Under the pieces are notes generated by a model, which was given only the letters and a program-made list of their open reading frames with translations, had not been told where the DNA came from and searched no databases. 64,000 nucleotides of DNA, taken from the NCBI GenBank assembly GCA_038380435.1, contig JAWZYU010000017.1:18289283-18353282 (forward strand), read 5' to 3'. The translations under genes and the position numbers were made by a program. This document shows positions 23,712 to 35,165 of the stretch, one piece after another (the stretch's first letter is position 1; each line of letters opens with the position of its first letter). The DNA comes from Ryuthela nishihirai (Eukaryota; Arthropoda; Arachnida; Araneae; Heptathelidae).

Positions 23712-23912
23712 AAAATAAATAAATACACCCTCAAGCAGCTGCTTGCCACAGAGGTCTGACAGGAGCCTGTCAGTTTATATGCCATAGTAGGTCTGTGAGG
23801 ATGGCAGGACCTCAGCAGAAAAACAACGCACACATCCATGCCTTACCCGGGGTTCGAACCCAGGTCCCTTAGATCAGTAGCCAAGCGTGCTAACCACTCG
23901 GCCATGGGACAG
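23712..23912 (-). repeat. SINE A, full-length copy
   Basis: It has the complete order tail, body, tRNA-like head on the - strand, with B-box GGTTCGAACCC and A-box TGGCCGAGTGG intact. The tail is 'aataaataaataca' on the + strand. Confidence 0.93.
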
Positions 23913-24308
23913 AATTGTAAACTGAAGAAATCTACTTTTGAATGTTTTTCATTAAAATTGGTCATTTTCTTAATAAGATTTAACATTGTTTTCAAAATAT
24001 TTTGTTAAACTATTTTATCTTAACTACCATATTTTATGGCATGACACTTTTTTCTGGAAAAAAAAACTCCCTACATCCAGTTTGTAAAGTTGTCTCCTGT
24101 AGGTTAATGAATCTGAATAATGCAAACAACTGTAACTATTGTTGCATAGCAAGTTTTTTTCCTAAATATTCCCTGCTGAAATGGAGGTGCATCTTATATT
24201 CCCTAAAATGTGGTAGTGGAATAAAAGTAAGGAAAATGAGTCCAGATTATCTTTTTTTAATTCACAACTTTATATTAAACTGAAGGATGCATTGTATATA
24301 CTTATAAT

Positions 24309-24508
24309 AATAAAATAATAAATACCCCCTCAAGCAGCTGCTTGCCACAGAGGTCTGACAGGAGCCTGTCAGTTTATATGCCATAGTAGATCTGAGAGGA
24401 TGGCAGGACCTCAGCAGAAAAACGACACACATCCATGCCTAATCCGGGGCTCGAACCCAGGTCCCTTAGATCAGTAGCTAAGCGTGCTAACCACTCGGCC
24501 ACGGGATG
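24309..24508 (-). repeat. SINE A, full-length copy
   Basis: It is closely similar to the copy at 23712-23912, about 600 bp away and in the same orientation. The B-box reads GGTTCGAGCCC and the tail is 'aataataaaataataaa'. Confidence 0.93.
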
Positions 24509-25425
24509 CTTGAAGAAATTCTTATTGGCATTTTACTGTTTTCTGGAAGAGTTTCTACTAGACTTGATTAAATATGTTTTGATATTTAAATCGTGGCCGG
24601 GATTTCAAACATTTAGGATTCTTTGAGACTCGCTTGCTTGGCAGAAATGTCCTTTACCTAACAACAATGTTGAATGGATATGACATGCTGTTCATCTTTT
24701 AATATTTCAATTTCAAATGTTTAGATCTTAAAATGAATAATAGCTCAGTATTAGAAAAATAATGAACTTTCATTTAGTCCCCCCCTCCCCCCTGAAAAAG
24801 AGTACTTGAGATAAATTAATAAAAAATTGCATGGTGTATTCTTGATTAGGAGGACATATTGTTCAGTCCATGATGTATAATAGATATTTAGTTACTTTCA
24901 ATAATGTATAGTAGCATATTTAGGCTGCTGATTGCACGTTAAGAGTTGCTTTTATATTTCTGTTGTTAGTTTTATTATATTGAAGTTTATAACACAAAAT
25001 TTTAATGTTGATATCCAATTTTTTTATTGAATAGATATCGCTCTGTAACCATTTTTGAAGTGCATGTTTCACTATGTGTATAAAATATTAAGATACTAAC
25101 AGATCATATACAGAAACTTGATTGTCTAATGCTCAAAATTTACACTAATATAAAATTGGTATTTGCTTGGCAGGCTTGGGTATATATGAATTGTATAAGG
25201 GGAAAAATTGTATAATATGGTTTCCTACTTTTATTCCTATGTATAAAATATCACATGGGATCTGTGGCTTACTGGTATTAGTATAAGGGTGGTCAACCAA
25301 TAACACATGTGCCATCTGTCAGTAACATTGTCATTAAAGCAACGAATTTTAAAAATTGGAAGTGAAGATAAACACAATTTAAATTCCTCTGGGTGGTATG
25401 CTTGTCTGCCGATCGAAGGGAACTG
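24509..25425. other. AT-rich stretch, no gene seen
   Basis: No convincing open frame or repeat. Confidence 0.5.
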
Positions 25426-25537
25426 GGTAAGGCATGGATGTTCGTTTTTCTGCTGAGGTCTCACAAGACCTACTGTGGCACAGAAACTGACACCTCTGTG
25501 GCAAGCTGCTGCTTGAGGAAGGGGGAGGGGTATTTTT
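25426..25537 (+). repeat. SINE A, internally deleted
   Basis: It starts at the end of the head (gggtaaggcatggatgttcg), keeps 'tttctgctgaggtc' and 'gcttgagg', and lacks much of the body. The sequence from 25538 to 26198 shows nothing recognisable. Confidence 0.75.
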
Positions 25538-26199
25538 TTTTTGATTAGTGCAAAAATACATTTCTGACATAGTGGCACATTGCAGAAAAAGGTTGGCCGA
25601 CCCTGAGTTGGTACATATTCCTACTAGTTGGTCTTATTGCAGTGTTAATTAGAAAATGATTGCCATATAGAATGTTGTAGAGGTGCAAGCAGTAATTTCT
25701 CTGGCAAAATGCACCATTCTAATGGAAATGTACCAGGAGCTTTGCCTGTGAATACTAGAGTAATGCCCAAATCAATGTTCTTGAATATTTGTCACTGGGA
25801 GACTTCCCCATTCTTTCTATAGTCCAGACTTCACTGAATTTACATCTTTTCCAACGTTTGAAGGGGCATCTTTTGAGGATACTTCTCCGTGAGATGAAAC
25901 TATCTGGACAGAATAATGTGATGGCTAGTATATCTGGATACATAATTCTGTTGCTATATCTTCAACATTTGTATTGACTGCTATAACAAATACCTGGACA
26001 AGTTTGTGGATTAAGAGAAAATAGGTTAGTAGATAATGGTATATATACCTGTATCTACCATTTTTGTGTCCCTGATTGTAATAAACCACCTATATATGCA
26101 ATAAAAAGCTTACTTTTGTTTATATATGCTAATGTTGCACAATGAGACACAATTGTTCAACAAATACTTTCACTGATTTCTACTAAGACTAGGATTGTG

Positions 26200-27192
26200 T
26201 ACACACCGAAGAGCCCAAACATTGGCTGTCCAATGAAAGCTATTCTGAAAAGTGGTCTGAGGAGGGAAAAACTACTAACCCCCAGCAAGGTGTGGGCTGA
26301 CCATGACTCGTCGATACTAGAAGTGAGCAAAAGCTATCCCATGTGGTATGAGCCAACAGAAGGGATACTGTGGCACAACTCGCCCATAATTTGAATGTTG
26401 GTGACAGGAGAATGTGTGTGTTGCAACACACAGTACATCGAACCCTGCTGAAAATGGGGCTGCATGACCACAGGCCACTCCGAATGCCCATGCTAACCTC
26501 AGTTCACTATAGAAATCACCTACAATAGGCATGTGAGCATCAAAACTGGACCTTGAATGATTGGAAGAAGGTTGTCTGGTCCAATGAATCTCATTTCCTG
26601 TTGCACCGTGTGGACAGCTGGGTACATATGTGCCATTTACCTGGGGAAGTGTTGGCACCAAGATGCACCATGGGATGAAAACAAGCTGGTGGAGGAAGTG
26701 TAATGCTTTGGGCAATCTTCTGCTGGGAAACCCTGTGTCCAGATATTCATGTGCAGGAAACTATAACATCTTCCATCTACCTAAATGTCATTGCAGACCA
26801 GGTACATCTTTTCATGGCAATGTAAGTAGTGCTACTCTAGTAGTGCCTTCTTTCAGCAGGAAAATGCTCCATGTTACACTGCCCGGATTATTAGAGAATG
26901 GTTCGTGGATCATGAGAAATACTTCCAGGTATTGCCCTGGCCTCCAAATTCCCAGACATCAATTGAGCATCTGTGGTTTGTGTTGGAACAGCATATCCAA
27001 TCTGCTTCAGCTCAACCACGTAACTTACAAGAGTTAAAATATCTGCTGGTAACGTGTTGGTACCATATACCACAAGACACTTTTAGAAATCTTGTCGCAT
27101 CCATGCATCGCATGGTAAGAGCTGTTTTGGCAGCACATGGAGGACCAACATCATATTAGGCAGGTGGTCATAGTGTTTTGGCTCTTCAGTGT
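26200..27192 (+). pseudogene. Tc1-type transposon with broken transposase
   Basis: Terminal inverted repeats are visible: 'caccgaagagcccaaacatt' at the left, and the mirror of 'actgaagagccaaaacacta' at the right end. The transposase frame is fragmented. Recognisable pieces are DWKKVVWSNESHFLLHRVDS-like sequence at about 26560, FQQENAPCYTARIIREWFV-like at about 26860, and a good C-terminus (LPWPPNSQTSIEHLWFVLEQ, then SAQPRNLQELK, ending VRAVLAAHGGPTSY at 27156). At about 0.99 kb it is shorter than the copy at 51522-52707. It is defective. Confidence 0.85.
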
Positions 27193-28816
27193 ATAATCTA
27201 TTGATTTTCAACTATTTTACCTCGGTGAATAATGTGCATGTACATTAGATTGTCATTAGTATGGAATTTAAGGATGGAGAGTTTAGTTCCAGCGGGAAGT
27301 GTTCATTAAAGAATGTGTACTCTTCTAGAAAGAAAAACTAAAGTAAGAATAGAATGGAAACATTACCTACCAAAATGTTTTGGGACTCTTCCATGTAGTC
27401 TGAATCGGAACTTACAAAGGAAATCAAATTGTGAAATCATAATCTTTGAAAATAAGCTTTCTATCAAAATATTTTACTGGAGATCTTTCACAAATTAATC
27501 TAAAGATATTTTTTCACTAAGAATAATTGTGTAATAGTTATTAAAGCTAGAATATTTAGCAGCATATGCTGCTGTAATTCTTGTCCTAAATTCTTGGAAG
27601 TTGGTGGAAACTGAAGGAAATGTTACAGAAACTTCTAAAATTACATTTTGGTGCAAGATTTGTTAGAACAGCTATGATTTGTATTTTTAGGTTTTGAAGT
27701 AAATTCAGTGATAAAAGTTGAGCTAGTAAAATGTGTGTGTATGGGGGGGGGGGGGGGGGCAAAGACTGTATTTCCAATGCAGTATAATAATATTTCCCTT
27801 TTTATAGTTCTTTTAAAAAAATTCTTTTAAGTATGCATGAAATATAAATAAGTTTAATTTTCCTCTCTATTACCCTTGCATTCTGAAGTGGGGGTGGGGC
27901 TTGATTGTCATAATAGCTAAGTTAAACCTATAAGCATATTATGACAAGCTTTGGATGTTGTAGAGCTTCAATGTTGAAGGTATTTCATGTATTGTTACCA
28001 CATTTCTTAAGCTTTAGCTGCAAGACACTTTTAACAAGGTAATGGTCACATACAATTTTGGTTCTGCTATACAACCTGGTATTCCAACAGGTCTCTGCCT
28101 CTCCCTGTTCTTTACAAGACATGGCAACAGCTCCATCACTTGGCCACTACAACTAACATCCTCTTCCATTTGCCATTTGGTGCCTGGTCATGTTGGCAGA
28201 TGCTGCTTGCAGGTTAGCAACACCCCTGTTTGGCTGTCCACTGCCAGCTTTATGTCTGGACTTCTCGCAGTGTTTCTTCATTGAGCTTCGAGGCACAGTG
28301 GCAAAGATCTTGGTTGGAACAGGTTGATAATAAGCTCTTTGAGATCAAGCCTGTTGTTAAACCATGGCAGTCTTTTTCTCCCCAGGAATCGTGAAGAGGA
28401 CTTGTGAAAAGACAAGCTTATCTTTTCATAAGTCTTCGTTTTTTAAACACATTTTCTTCAAGTGAATAGCCAACCTATGTGATAGTTTTGTCCACCATTT
28501 TAACTATTCATTGTATTTTAATTATTTGTCCTGCTTTTAATACCAAATGTTTTATTTTAGCTCTCATGTTGTCACAACCAGCTCTCTTTGTCATATGATG
28601 TCTCTCCTAGTATAAACTAATTTTCTGTACATGCTTAGACTGTGTACAGAAGTGAGATTTTTTTTTGCTCATATTAGCTCTTTTGGTGAGGAGTAAATGT
28701 GCTTTATAATCTGTCACATGATTGAAGTGAATAGTAAAATATTTTTCAATTGGGGGAAATAACATTGTAGAAATCTGGTAGTTCATGTACTCCTTAGGAC
28801 AAGCTGACATATTCTC
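27193..28816. other. Non-coding stretch, no gene recognised
   Basis: A 17-base G run lies near 27745. An 80-codon frame at 28042-28284 lies in GC-richer sequence but resembles nothing I know and has no splice context. Confidence 0.4.
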
Positions 28817-29140
28817 AGGGGTGGCTTAGTTAGCCACCAGACTTGCAATCTGCAGCTTCCAAGTTAAAGTACCAGCTGTGTCATAAGGACAGCATTGAGA
28901 TTTATTTCAACTAATCCTCATCCTTCCTTTGATCTAAAAGGGGACAACAGTGGACTTTGAAAGGCTGCCATCCATCACAAAAGACATTAAGCATTGACTC
29001 CTCATGCAGGAGAGCTGTATTCTTGTGCAGGGGGGGTCCCCTTCTTCAACCTTCTGAGCCCTTGGAGTCGTTCACCTGGCCATTTACCCCATTGTGGGCT
29101 CAAAAGTGCCACTGAGAGGTAAAACAACCCAAACCACTTG
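28817..29140 (+). repeat. SINE B, degenerate copy
   Basis: The head 'ggggtggcttagttagccac' is followed by the body (ggctgccatccatcac, then cttctgagcccttggagtcg) and end (gccactgagaggtaaaacaa). Confidence 0.8.
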
Positions 29141-29554
29141 CTTGTAGGTAAAACAACACAATCTATTTTGCATCTGCACTAATTTCTTCAGTTTGGGTGT
29201 AGTGGATCTATGTAGCTGTTATTTCCAATGTTTATGGTGTCTGTCTTTTTCATATTGCACATTGATTTAGTTTTGCTTTGACCCATAACTAAAATCCTGT
29301 AAAATATATAGTTGACATTGTTACAAGCTTTCATTTGATTTAAAACTCACTAAGATCTACCTCTCTAAGGGCTTATTTAGGAGTTTGGAGGGCAGAAAAG
29401 AGAACATAATATGAGGTAGCCTATGAAGCCTCTTTTAGATATAACTTGTTACACTCAGAAATTTCCTTTGCATTTCCTCTTTTTTTATGAGAAGGCTTCT
29501 TTAGTGGGAGGAGGAAGGGGGGGGGGGTAATGTTTTTTGACTACAATAATGCAC

Positions 29555-29676
29555 AAAGTATGGATGTTTGTCTTTCTGCTGTGGTTCTTTCCTCAAAGGT
29601 CTTCTCTATGATATATTAAACTGACAGGCTCCTGTCAGACAGACCACTGTGGCAAACAGTTGCTTGTAGGGAGTGG
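29555..29676 (+). repeat. SINE A, head-truncated and diverged
   Basis: 'tctttctgctgtggttcttt', 'aaactgacaggctcctgtca' and 'gtggcaaacagttgctt' follow the SINE A order. Confidence 0.75.
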
Positions 29677-29888
29677 TATGATGTTCGGTAGAAACTTCCT
29701 TTTCTATATGGGGATATCCATGAATTGGCAATGATGAAATATTGTGCACGTATATATTCCCAACCCTGCCTGCAATGTCACAAAATTTAAGAGATTGGAA
29801 AGTTTCTCAAGGAGCAAGGCTTCCAATTTCCATAGTTTGAATATTGTAAATTTTTAAATCTGAATGTCGTGGTGTCTCTCTACTATAG

Positions 29889-30117
29889 TGTAGCTCTGCG
29901 TCATGAACAACACCAGCGTTGCAATCAGCATGGTGTCCTCCTCCTCCGACACAGCCCGCCATATATGCAGAATCAGTGTTTCAAGCTGCAAGGAAGTGGA
30001 CGCACTCCTGAGGTTGGTGGTGAGGCCAGTGGTGCAGATGTGGCCAGTGGACATCCAGAGGCTGCCAGCACTTTTCAACCCCATTGCAGCAAGGCAGTAG
30101 GGAGCAGAGGTAATAAG
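29889..30117 (+). other. Candidate exon, GC-rich, unknown content
   Basis: This block is much GC-richer than its surroundings. It is bounded by an acceptor (tctctctactatag|) and a consensus donor (AAG|GTAAGC). One + frame is open throughout and ends in phase 0, as the next recognised SLC41 exon begins, but its amino-acid sequence is not convincing. A second + frame holds a complete 65-codon ORF from an ATG at 29903. The - strand is also open for 76 codons. It could be a 5' exon of the SLC41 gene, an exon of something else, or chance. No family is recognised. Confidence 0.3.
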
Positions 30118-30665
30118 GTAAGCTGCTAGTTTTCAGTTCTGAATAAGTAAATTTTTTAGTAAAATGTATAAAAATCTGCATTAATTTAGCAGCTAAGTAG
30201 TCATATCATTAACCTGACAAAAATTATTAGCAATATTCTTTGATATGCTTTTTGCATATATTGATTTGTAAAGTTTTTTATTCGGTGCTAAACTATGCTT
30301 AAGAGTAATTGCCCTGAATTTCATTGCAGCATGTTGTCATCTTATATGAAGATGGCTGTTTTAAATATTTTAAATTTATTCCAACAATTATTTTCATGAA
30401 TAATAATAATTTCTATCGCATTCTATTTGCAATTTAATGAAATTAAATAATAAATAAAATGACATTTTTGCAAGTACAAATCATATTTGAAGCAGTGAAT
30501 TTTTTATATGCAAATTTCTGTGAAATGTTTAGTGTGGTTCACTCAATTCTACATGTTTTTAAACTTCATTATGCAGCTGTTTTAACTAAACAACTTGCAC
30601 TGGTGGGGTCCAGGGACACCAATTTGATTTTTGAATTAAATTATCCCTATACATTAAATTTCTGG
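30118..30665. other. AT-rich stretch, no gene seen
   Basis: Nothing recognised apart from a 15-base G run at about 30665 that opens the next repeat. Confidence 0.5.
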
Positions 30666-30832
30666 GGGGGGGGGGGGCAGTAGTACATCAGGATCATAAT
30701 CTGGGAACTGCAGAGTTTCAATCCCACCTGAGGTAGCATTGAGATTTTATCTCCACAATTCCTCTTTCCAATTTCCATAGTTTGAATATTGTTATGATTG
30801 TGTATCTGATATTTGTCAGATTGTGTATCTGA
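30666..30832 (+). repeat. SINE B 5' part, interrupted by the LINE
   Basis: The tRNA-like head (gtagtacatcaggatcataa, then gcagagtttcaatccc) and the start of the body (gcattgagattttatctcca) run into the LINE. Matching SINE B sequence resumes after the LINE at 34387. Confidence 0.7.
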
Positions 30833-33800
30833 GGGGTCTGTAAATGGTAGCTAGGTAGTCACTGGAAGGAGAGCTACACACCAATCCCCTGTGATGATGC
30901 ATAGAACCGGCCAGGCCTAGCACCTAATGTCCGACCCCCGCCTTCTCGTGGTGCAGACCGTTAGTACCTTTCAAAAGAAATACTCTCTTGTGGAAGTGAA
31001 CAGAAGGGGAGGGCTGCCAGATTACTGTAGCCTACTGATCTGGACAACTATGGCTACTTTTCTTTTTTTTCTACCCTGCTGAGGAGTGGTCAACCACATA
31101 GGGTCCTGGTGCTGACCATATAAACCCACTGGACAGATATATGGCTGTGAGCTTGATTATGGATCCTGATTTTGCTGCACTGGTGGGCTTCTGTGGAGGG
31201 AAAATCTTCCGCTGTGTTTTCTGTTTGTTTGTGGGTTGACAGCCCCAAGTGAATAGATTCACAGGATATGTTTATCAGCTGGTGGATAATCCTGAGCAGA
31301 AGTCATCGCAGGCACCTGAACTCTTTGCTTCTATTGGCATCGTCAAATTCTACATTAGAGGAAGTCTTCCAGTGTAGAATGCTTCAGCCTTTAATAGTGG
31401 GGGAACGGGTCTTTGCCCCATGTCTGCGATTAGGGGGCTGTTTGATATTGTCGGCATTCCCTCTTTCAATAAACATAGTTTCTTTAAACATCCCACTAAC
31501 CATTTTCTCTCCATAGGTAGTTGGAATGTGAGGACTCTGCACAGAGCTTTTTCTCTTGATGTCCTCACACAAGAATTCCACCATTATAATTTAGATATTC
31601 TCGACTTGCAAGAGACCAGATGGACAGATAAAGGTCAGATTCTTAAAAATAATCTTAAATTTCTCTTTTCAGGGAGGGACGACAATAAGCATCACCAAGG
31701 CGTGGGTCTGCTTCTGAGCAGACACGCTAGTGATGCTCTTCTAGGATATGAGTGCATTAATGAAAGGTTTCTTACAGCCAAATTTCAGACAAGCGTTAAA
31801 GACTTGAATGTTATCTGCTGTTATGCCCCCACTGAGGATGCCGATGAGGATGAGAAGGATAGGTTTTATGAACAACTTCAGGATATTTTGAATTCTGTCA
31901 AGAAAGGAGATATTACCCTTGTTCTTGGTGACTTCAATGCCAAAGTTGGTACTGACTCTGCCCTTTGGGCCGGAGTAATAGGCCCTTTTGGTATTGGTAG
32001 CTGCAATGGCAATGGGCAACATCTCCTACAGGTAAGTAAACTCAATGGATTCAGAATAACTAACATTTATTACAAACACAGTGACATACATAAGTACACA
32101 TGGGTTTCACCCGATGGGCTGCATAAGAATATGATTTATTACATATTAATTAACAGCAAATGGGCTAGTTCTATTAGGAATGCAAGGTCATATAGGGGAG
32201 CTGAAATTGGATATGACCAATAATTTGTTAAAAGTGTGTTACAACTTAAGAAGTGTTGTGCTAGGGTTAAAAATTTTACCTTTAATTCTGAAGCTCTGAA
32301 AGACCCAGTTATAGGTTACTTAGTCATTATGACTGTTGTGGTTTGCTTACTACTGAAGTTGAGGAAGAATGGGATCATTTTAAACAGGCTTTTTTGGACA
32401 CTAACAGTACTCTTTTAGGAAAAAAGGAGCAGAAGAGACAGAATTATCTGAGTGATAAGGCACTTGGGCTTATTTCGGAAAGAAAGAACTGCAGGAATGT
32501 TCTTAATCAATACCCTACTAGTTCTAATAGAAAGCATTACAGAGAACTTAATAAACGTGTAAAAGATCAGTTAGCTGCTGATAAGAATCTTTGGCTTGAT
32601 GGTTTGACTGACAAAGCCGAGGAAGCAGTTAGACAGCACAACAGCAGAGAGCTGTACCAGATAGTTAATGTTTTGTGTGGTAGAAAACGGACAGGTATAC
32701 AAGGATTGAAGGATAAACAAGGTGGTTATAGAAGGGGAGGATTCTGTCATGGCTAGGTGGGCTGAGCATTTCAGTGATGTTCTAAACAATGTAGTTAGTT
32801 CTACTCCCATTGTTTGCAATGATGATAGATGCATTGGTGGCTTTAATGTTGGCCCTATAACACAATCTGAAGTTATTTTGGCTGTTTCTAAACTTAAACT
32901 ACATAAATCCCCAGGGGTAGATGAAATTATTACTGAAATGCTTAGAGCTGGGAATGTTTTGGTTACCACTGAAATTCTGAATATCTTTTACGATAAAGGC
33001 ATGATACCTAAGGATTTTACCAGAGCTATTGTTATCCCTATTTTCAAAAAAGTGATTGCAATTCTTGTGATAAGTATAGGGGTATCAGCCTACTCTCTGT
33101 TCCAGGTAAAGTTCTTTGCATGATTGTGCTTAATAGAATTAAGAATCTGGTTGACAGTCAAGTGCGTGATGAGCAATGTGGATTCAGAAGTGGTAGGGGA
33201 TGTGTGGATCAGATATTTTCACTTAGGCAGATTCTTGAGAAATGTTCAGAGTTTCAGAAACCTTTGGTTGCTAGCTTTGTTGATTTCAAAAAGGCTTTAG
33301 ACTCTGTTGATCGTCATAATTTGTGGTTGATTGTGAGATCATATGGTATACCTGCAAGTTAGTTAACATAATGAAAGCTCTCTATAATAACACTGAGTCG
33401 TGTGTGAGAGTTGGTAAGGCTTGTAGCAATTGGTTTAGCATTACTTCTGGTGTTCGACAAGGTTGTTCTGGTTGTCTCCTTTTCTCTTTAGCTTGGTTAT
33501 TGATTATGTTATGCGAAATTCACTTCAAGGGAAAGATTTTGGCCTTAAATGGACTGGATATACAGAATATTTCTGATTTAGATTATGCTGATGATTTAGC
33601 CCTTTTGGCAAATGATGTTGATGAGATGAACTCTTTCATTCAAGCTGTTGATGAGACTGGTAGTAGAGTAGGTTTGATTATAAACAGAGAGAAAACTAAA
33701 GTGATGAAAATTGGTCAGGCAGGCTGTGATTCAGTTAATCTGAATGGTTGCAGTCTTGAGCAGGTGTCACAGTTTAATTATCTTGGTAGCTATGTAACAG

Positions 33801-34384
33801 ATAATGGTGATGTGCGGCATGAGATTAACAGACGAATAGGGATTGCTGCCGGGACTTTTAAGAATCTATGGAGAGTGTGGAGAAATAGGCGTATACACCT
33901 AAAGACTAAAATTAGACTATATAATAGTTTGGTTCTTTCTAGGATTAGTTATGGTAGTGAAACTTGGACTCTTTGTAAACGAGATAACAGGAAACTAGAT
34001 GCTTTTGATTCCAGATGCTTACGCAGTATCTTGGGCATTAGGTGGTTCAACTTTGTAACTAATGATGAGGTTAGGCAAAGGAGTTTGCAACCTCCTTTAA
34101 GCAGCATATTGTGCAGAGAGAGACTCCGTTGGTTTGGCCATGTTGCCCGTATGAATAATTATAGATTGGCGAATAGGGTTATGAACAGTGTGCCTAAAGG
34201 CCTCAGAAAGAAGGAGAGACCTAGGATGCAGTGGGCAGACAATGTCAAACAGGACCTTGTTAGAATTGGTGTGCAGTGGCCAGATGCAGTAGATGTAACT
34301 CAGGAGAATTAGTTGCTTGGAGAACTAAATTGCACGGTCTGGTTGGACCTCCGTAGCCCATGGCTGCTTGAGGATGATGATGAT
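30833..34384 (+). mobile_element. RTE-like non-LTR retrotransposon, near full length, inactive
   Basis: This 3.55-kb element has a 5' region of about 0.6 kb, an apurinic-type endonuclease and a reverse transcriptase, and ends in a GATGAT tail. The endonuclease is open from about 31420 to 32220 (SWNVRTLHRAF, LDLQETRW, VICCYAPTEDADEDEKDRF, LGDFNAKVGTD). The reverse transcriptase lies at 32722-34312 in three frames, with SPGVDEIITEMLRAG, the SFVDFKKALDSVDR palm motif and catalytic YADD at 33584-33595, and a C-terminal LRWFGHVARMNNYRLANR. Breaks are an in-frame stop at 32221, a 19-bp loss near 32313, and frame changes near 32750, 33120 and 33360. The short length, single endonuclease-reverse transcriptase layout and microsatellite tail suggest the RTE clade; exact clade is uncertain. 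Confidence 0.9.
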
Positions 34385-34500
34385 GTATCTGTGGCAGCAT
34401 TGAGATTTTATCTCCACAATACTTCCTTCCAATTTCATTGGTTACCTTTTGGTCAGTAGGTACACTGATGGACTTACCTGTTGGTGAGTAGATGCTGATG
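34385..34500 (+). repeat. SINE B continuation after the LINE
   Basis: It repeats 'gcattgagattttatctcca' and goes on to 'ccttttggtcagtaggtaca', continuing the SINE B that the LINE interrupted. The overlap of the two halves is consistent with a target duplication plus rearrangement. Confidence 0.65.
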
Positions 34501-34503
34501 GAT

Positions 34504-34900
34504 GGGGCGGGGGTGGCTCAGTCGGTAGTGCGTCAGGCTCGTAATCTGTAGTTCCCAGGTTCGAGTCCCAGCTGGGTCAGCATTGAGATTTATCTCCACA
34601 AAATTTCCCCGCCCTGCTCACGGTCAGTAGAAAAGGTAGAAAAGGTTGGTGGGCTTGAAAAGCCCGCCGTCCGTTGGATGGGACGTTAAGCCGTAGCCCC
34701 GTGTGAGGGAGAGCCATACCCTGTGCACGTTAAAGAACACGCTGGATGGCCTTGACGGGAGGCTACCATCTGTCTCCCAACAGCTGTTCCAGTGGGTCCC
34801 CTCCCCCAACCTTCTCTGAGCCTTCGGGGGCCTTGTGGCCTGGCCATTTAGCCCATGGTGTGCAAAAAAATGCCGCTCAGAGGTAAAACAATCCAATCCA
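34504..34900 (+). repeat. SINE B, full-length copy
   Basis: The tRNA-like head has A-box TGGCTCAGTCGG and B-box GGTTCGAGTCC. The long tRNA-unrelated body contains GGGACGTTAAGCC, then cacgttaaagaacacgctgg, then ggaggctaccatctgtctcc and ccaaccttctctgagccttc, and ends gctcagaggtaaaacaatcc. Its length is about 390 bp. A 32-bp sequence (beginning accttttggtcagtagg) stands at 34444-34475 and again at 34903-34934, as expected if this copy inserted into another SINE B. Confidence 0.93.
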
Positions 34901-35165
34901 AAACCTTTTGGTCAGTAGGTACACTGATGGACTTTGAAAGGCTGCTGCCTGTCGGATGGGATGTTAAGCCTTGGCCCCATGTGTGGGAGAGTCGTACCCT
35001 GTGCAACGTTGAAGAACATGCTGATAGGGGCTACCATATGTCTCCCAACAGCTGTTCAATGGGTTCCATCCCCCCAACCTTCTCTGAGCCCTCGGATCCT
35101 TGTGATCTGGCCATTTAGCCCATTTTGTGAAAAAGTGCTGCTCAGAGGTGAAACAACCCAACTCG
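34901..35165 (+). repeat. SINE B 3' part, continuation of the interrupted copy
   Basis: The body from 'gatgggatgttaagccttgg' to 'gctcagaggtgaaacaaccc' follows the inserted copy directly. Confidence 0.85.

Noticed and set aside
28042..28284. 80-codon frame in GC-richer DNA
   Set aside because: No recognisable domain and no splice signals supporting an exon.
34624..34896. 90-codon frame, also seen at 63717-63980
   Set aside because: It is a reading of SINE B; identical frames occur in each good copy.
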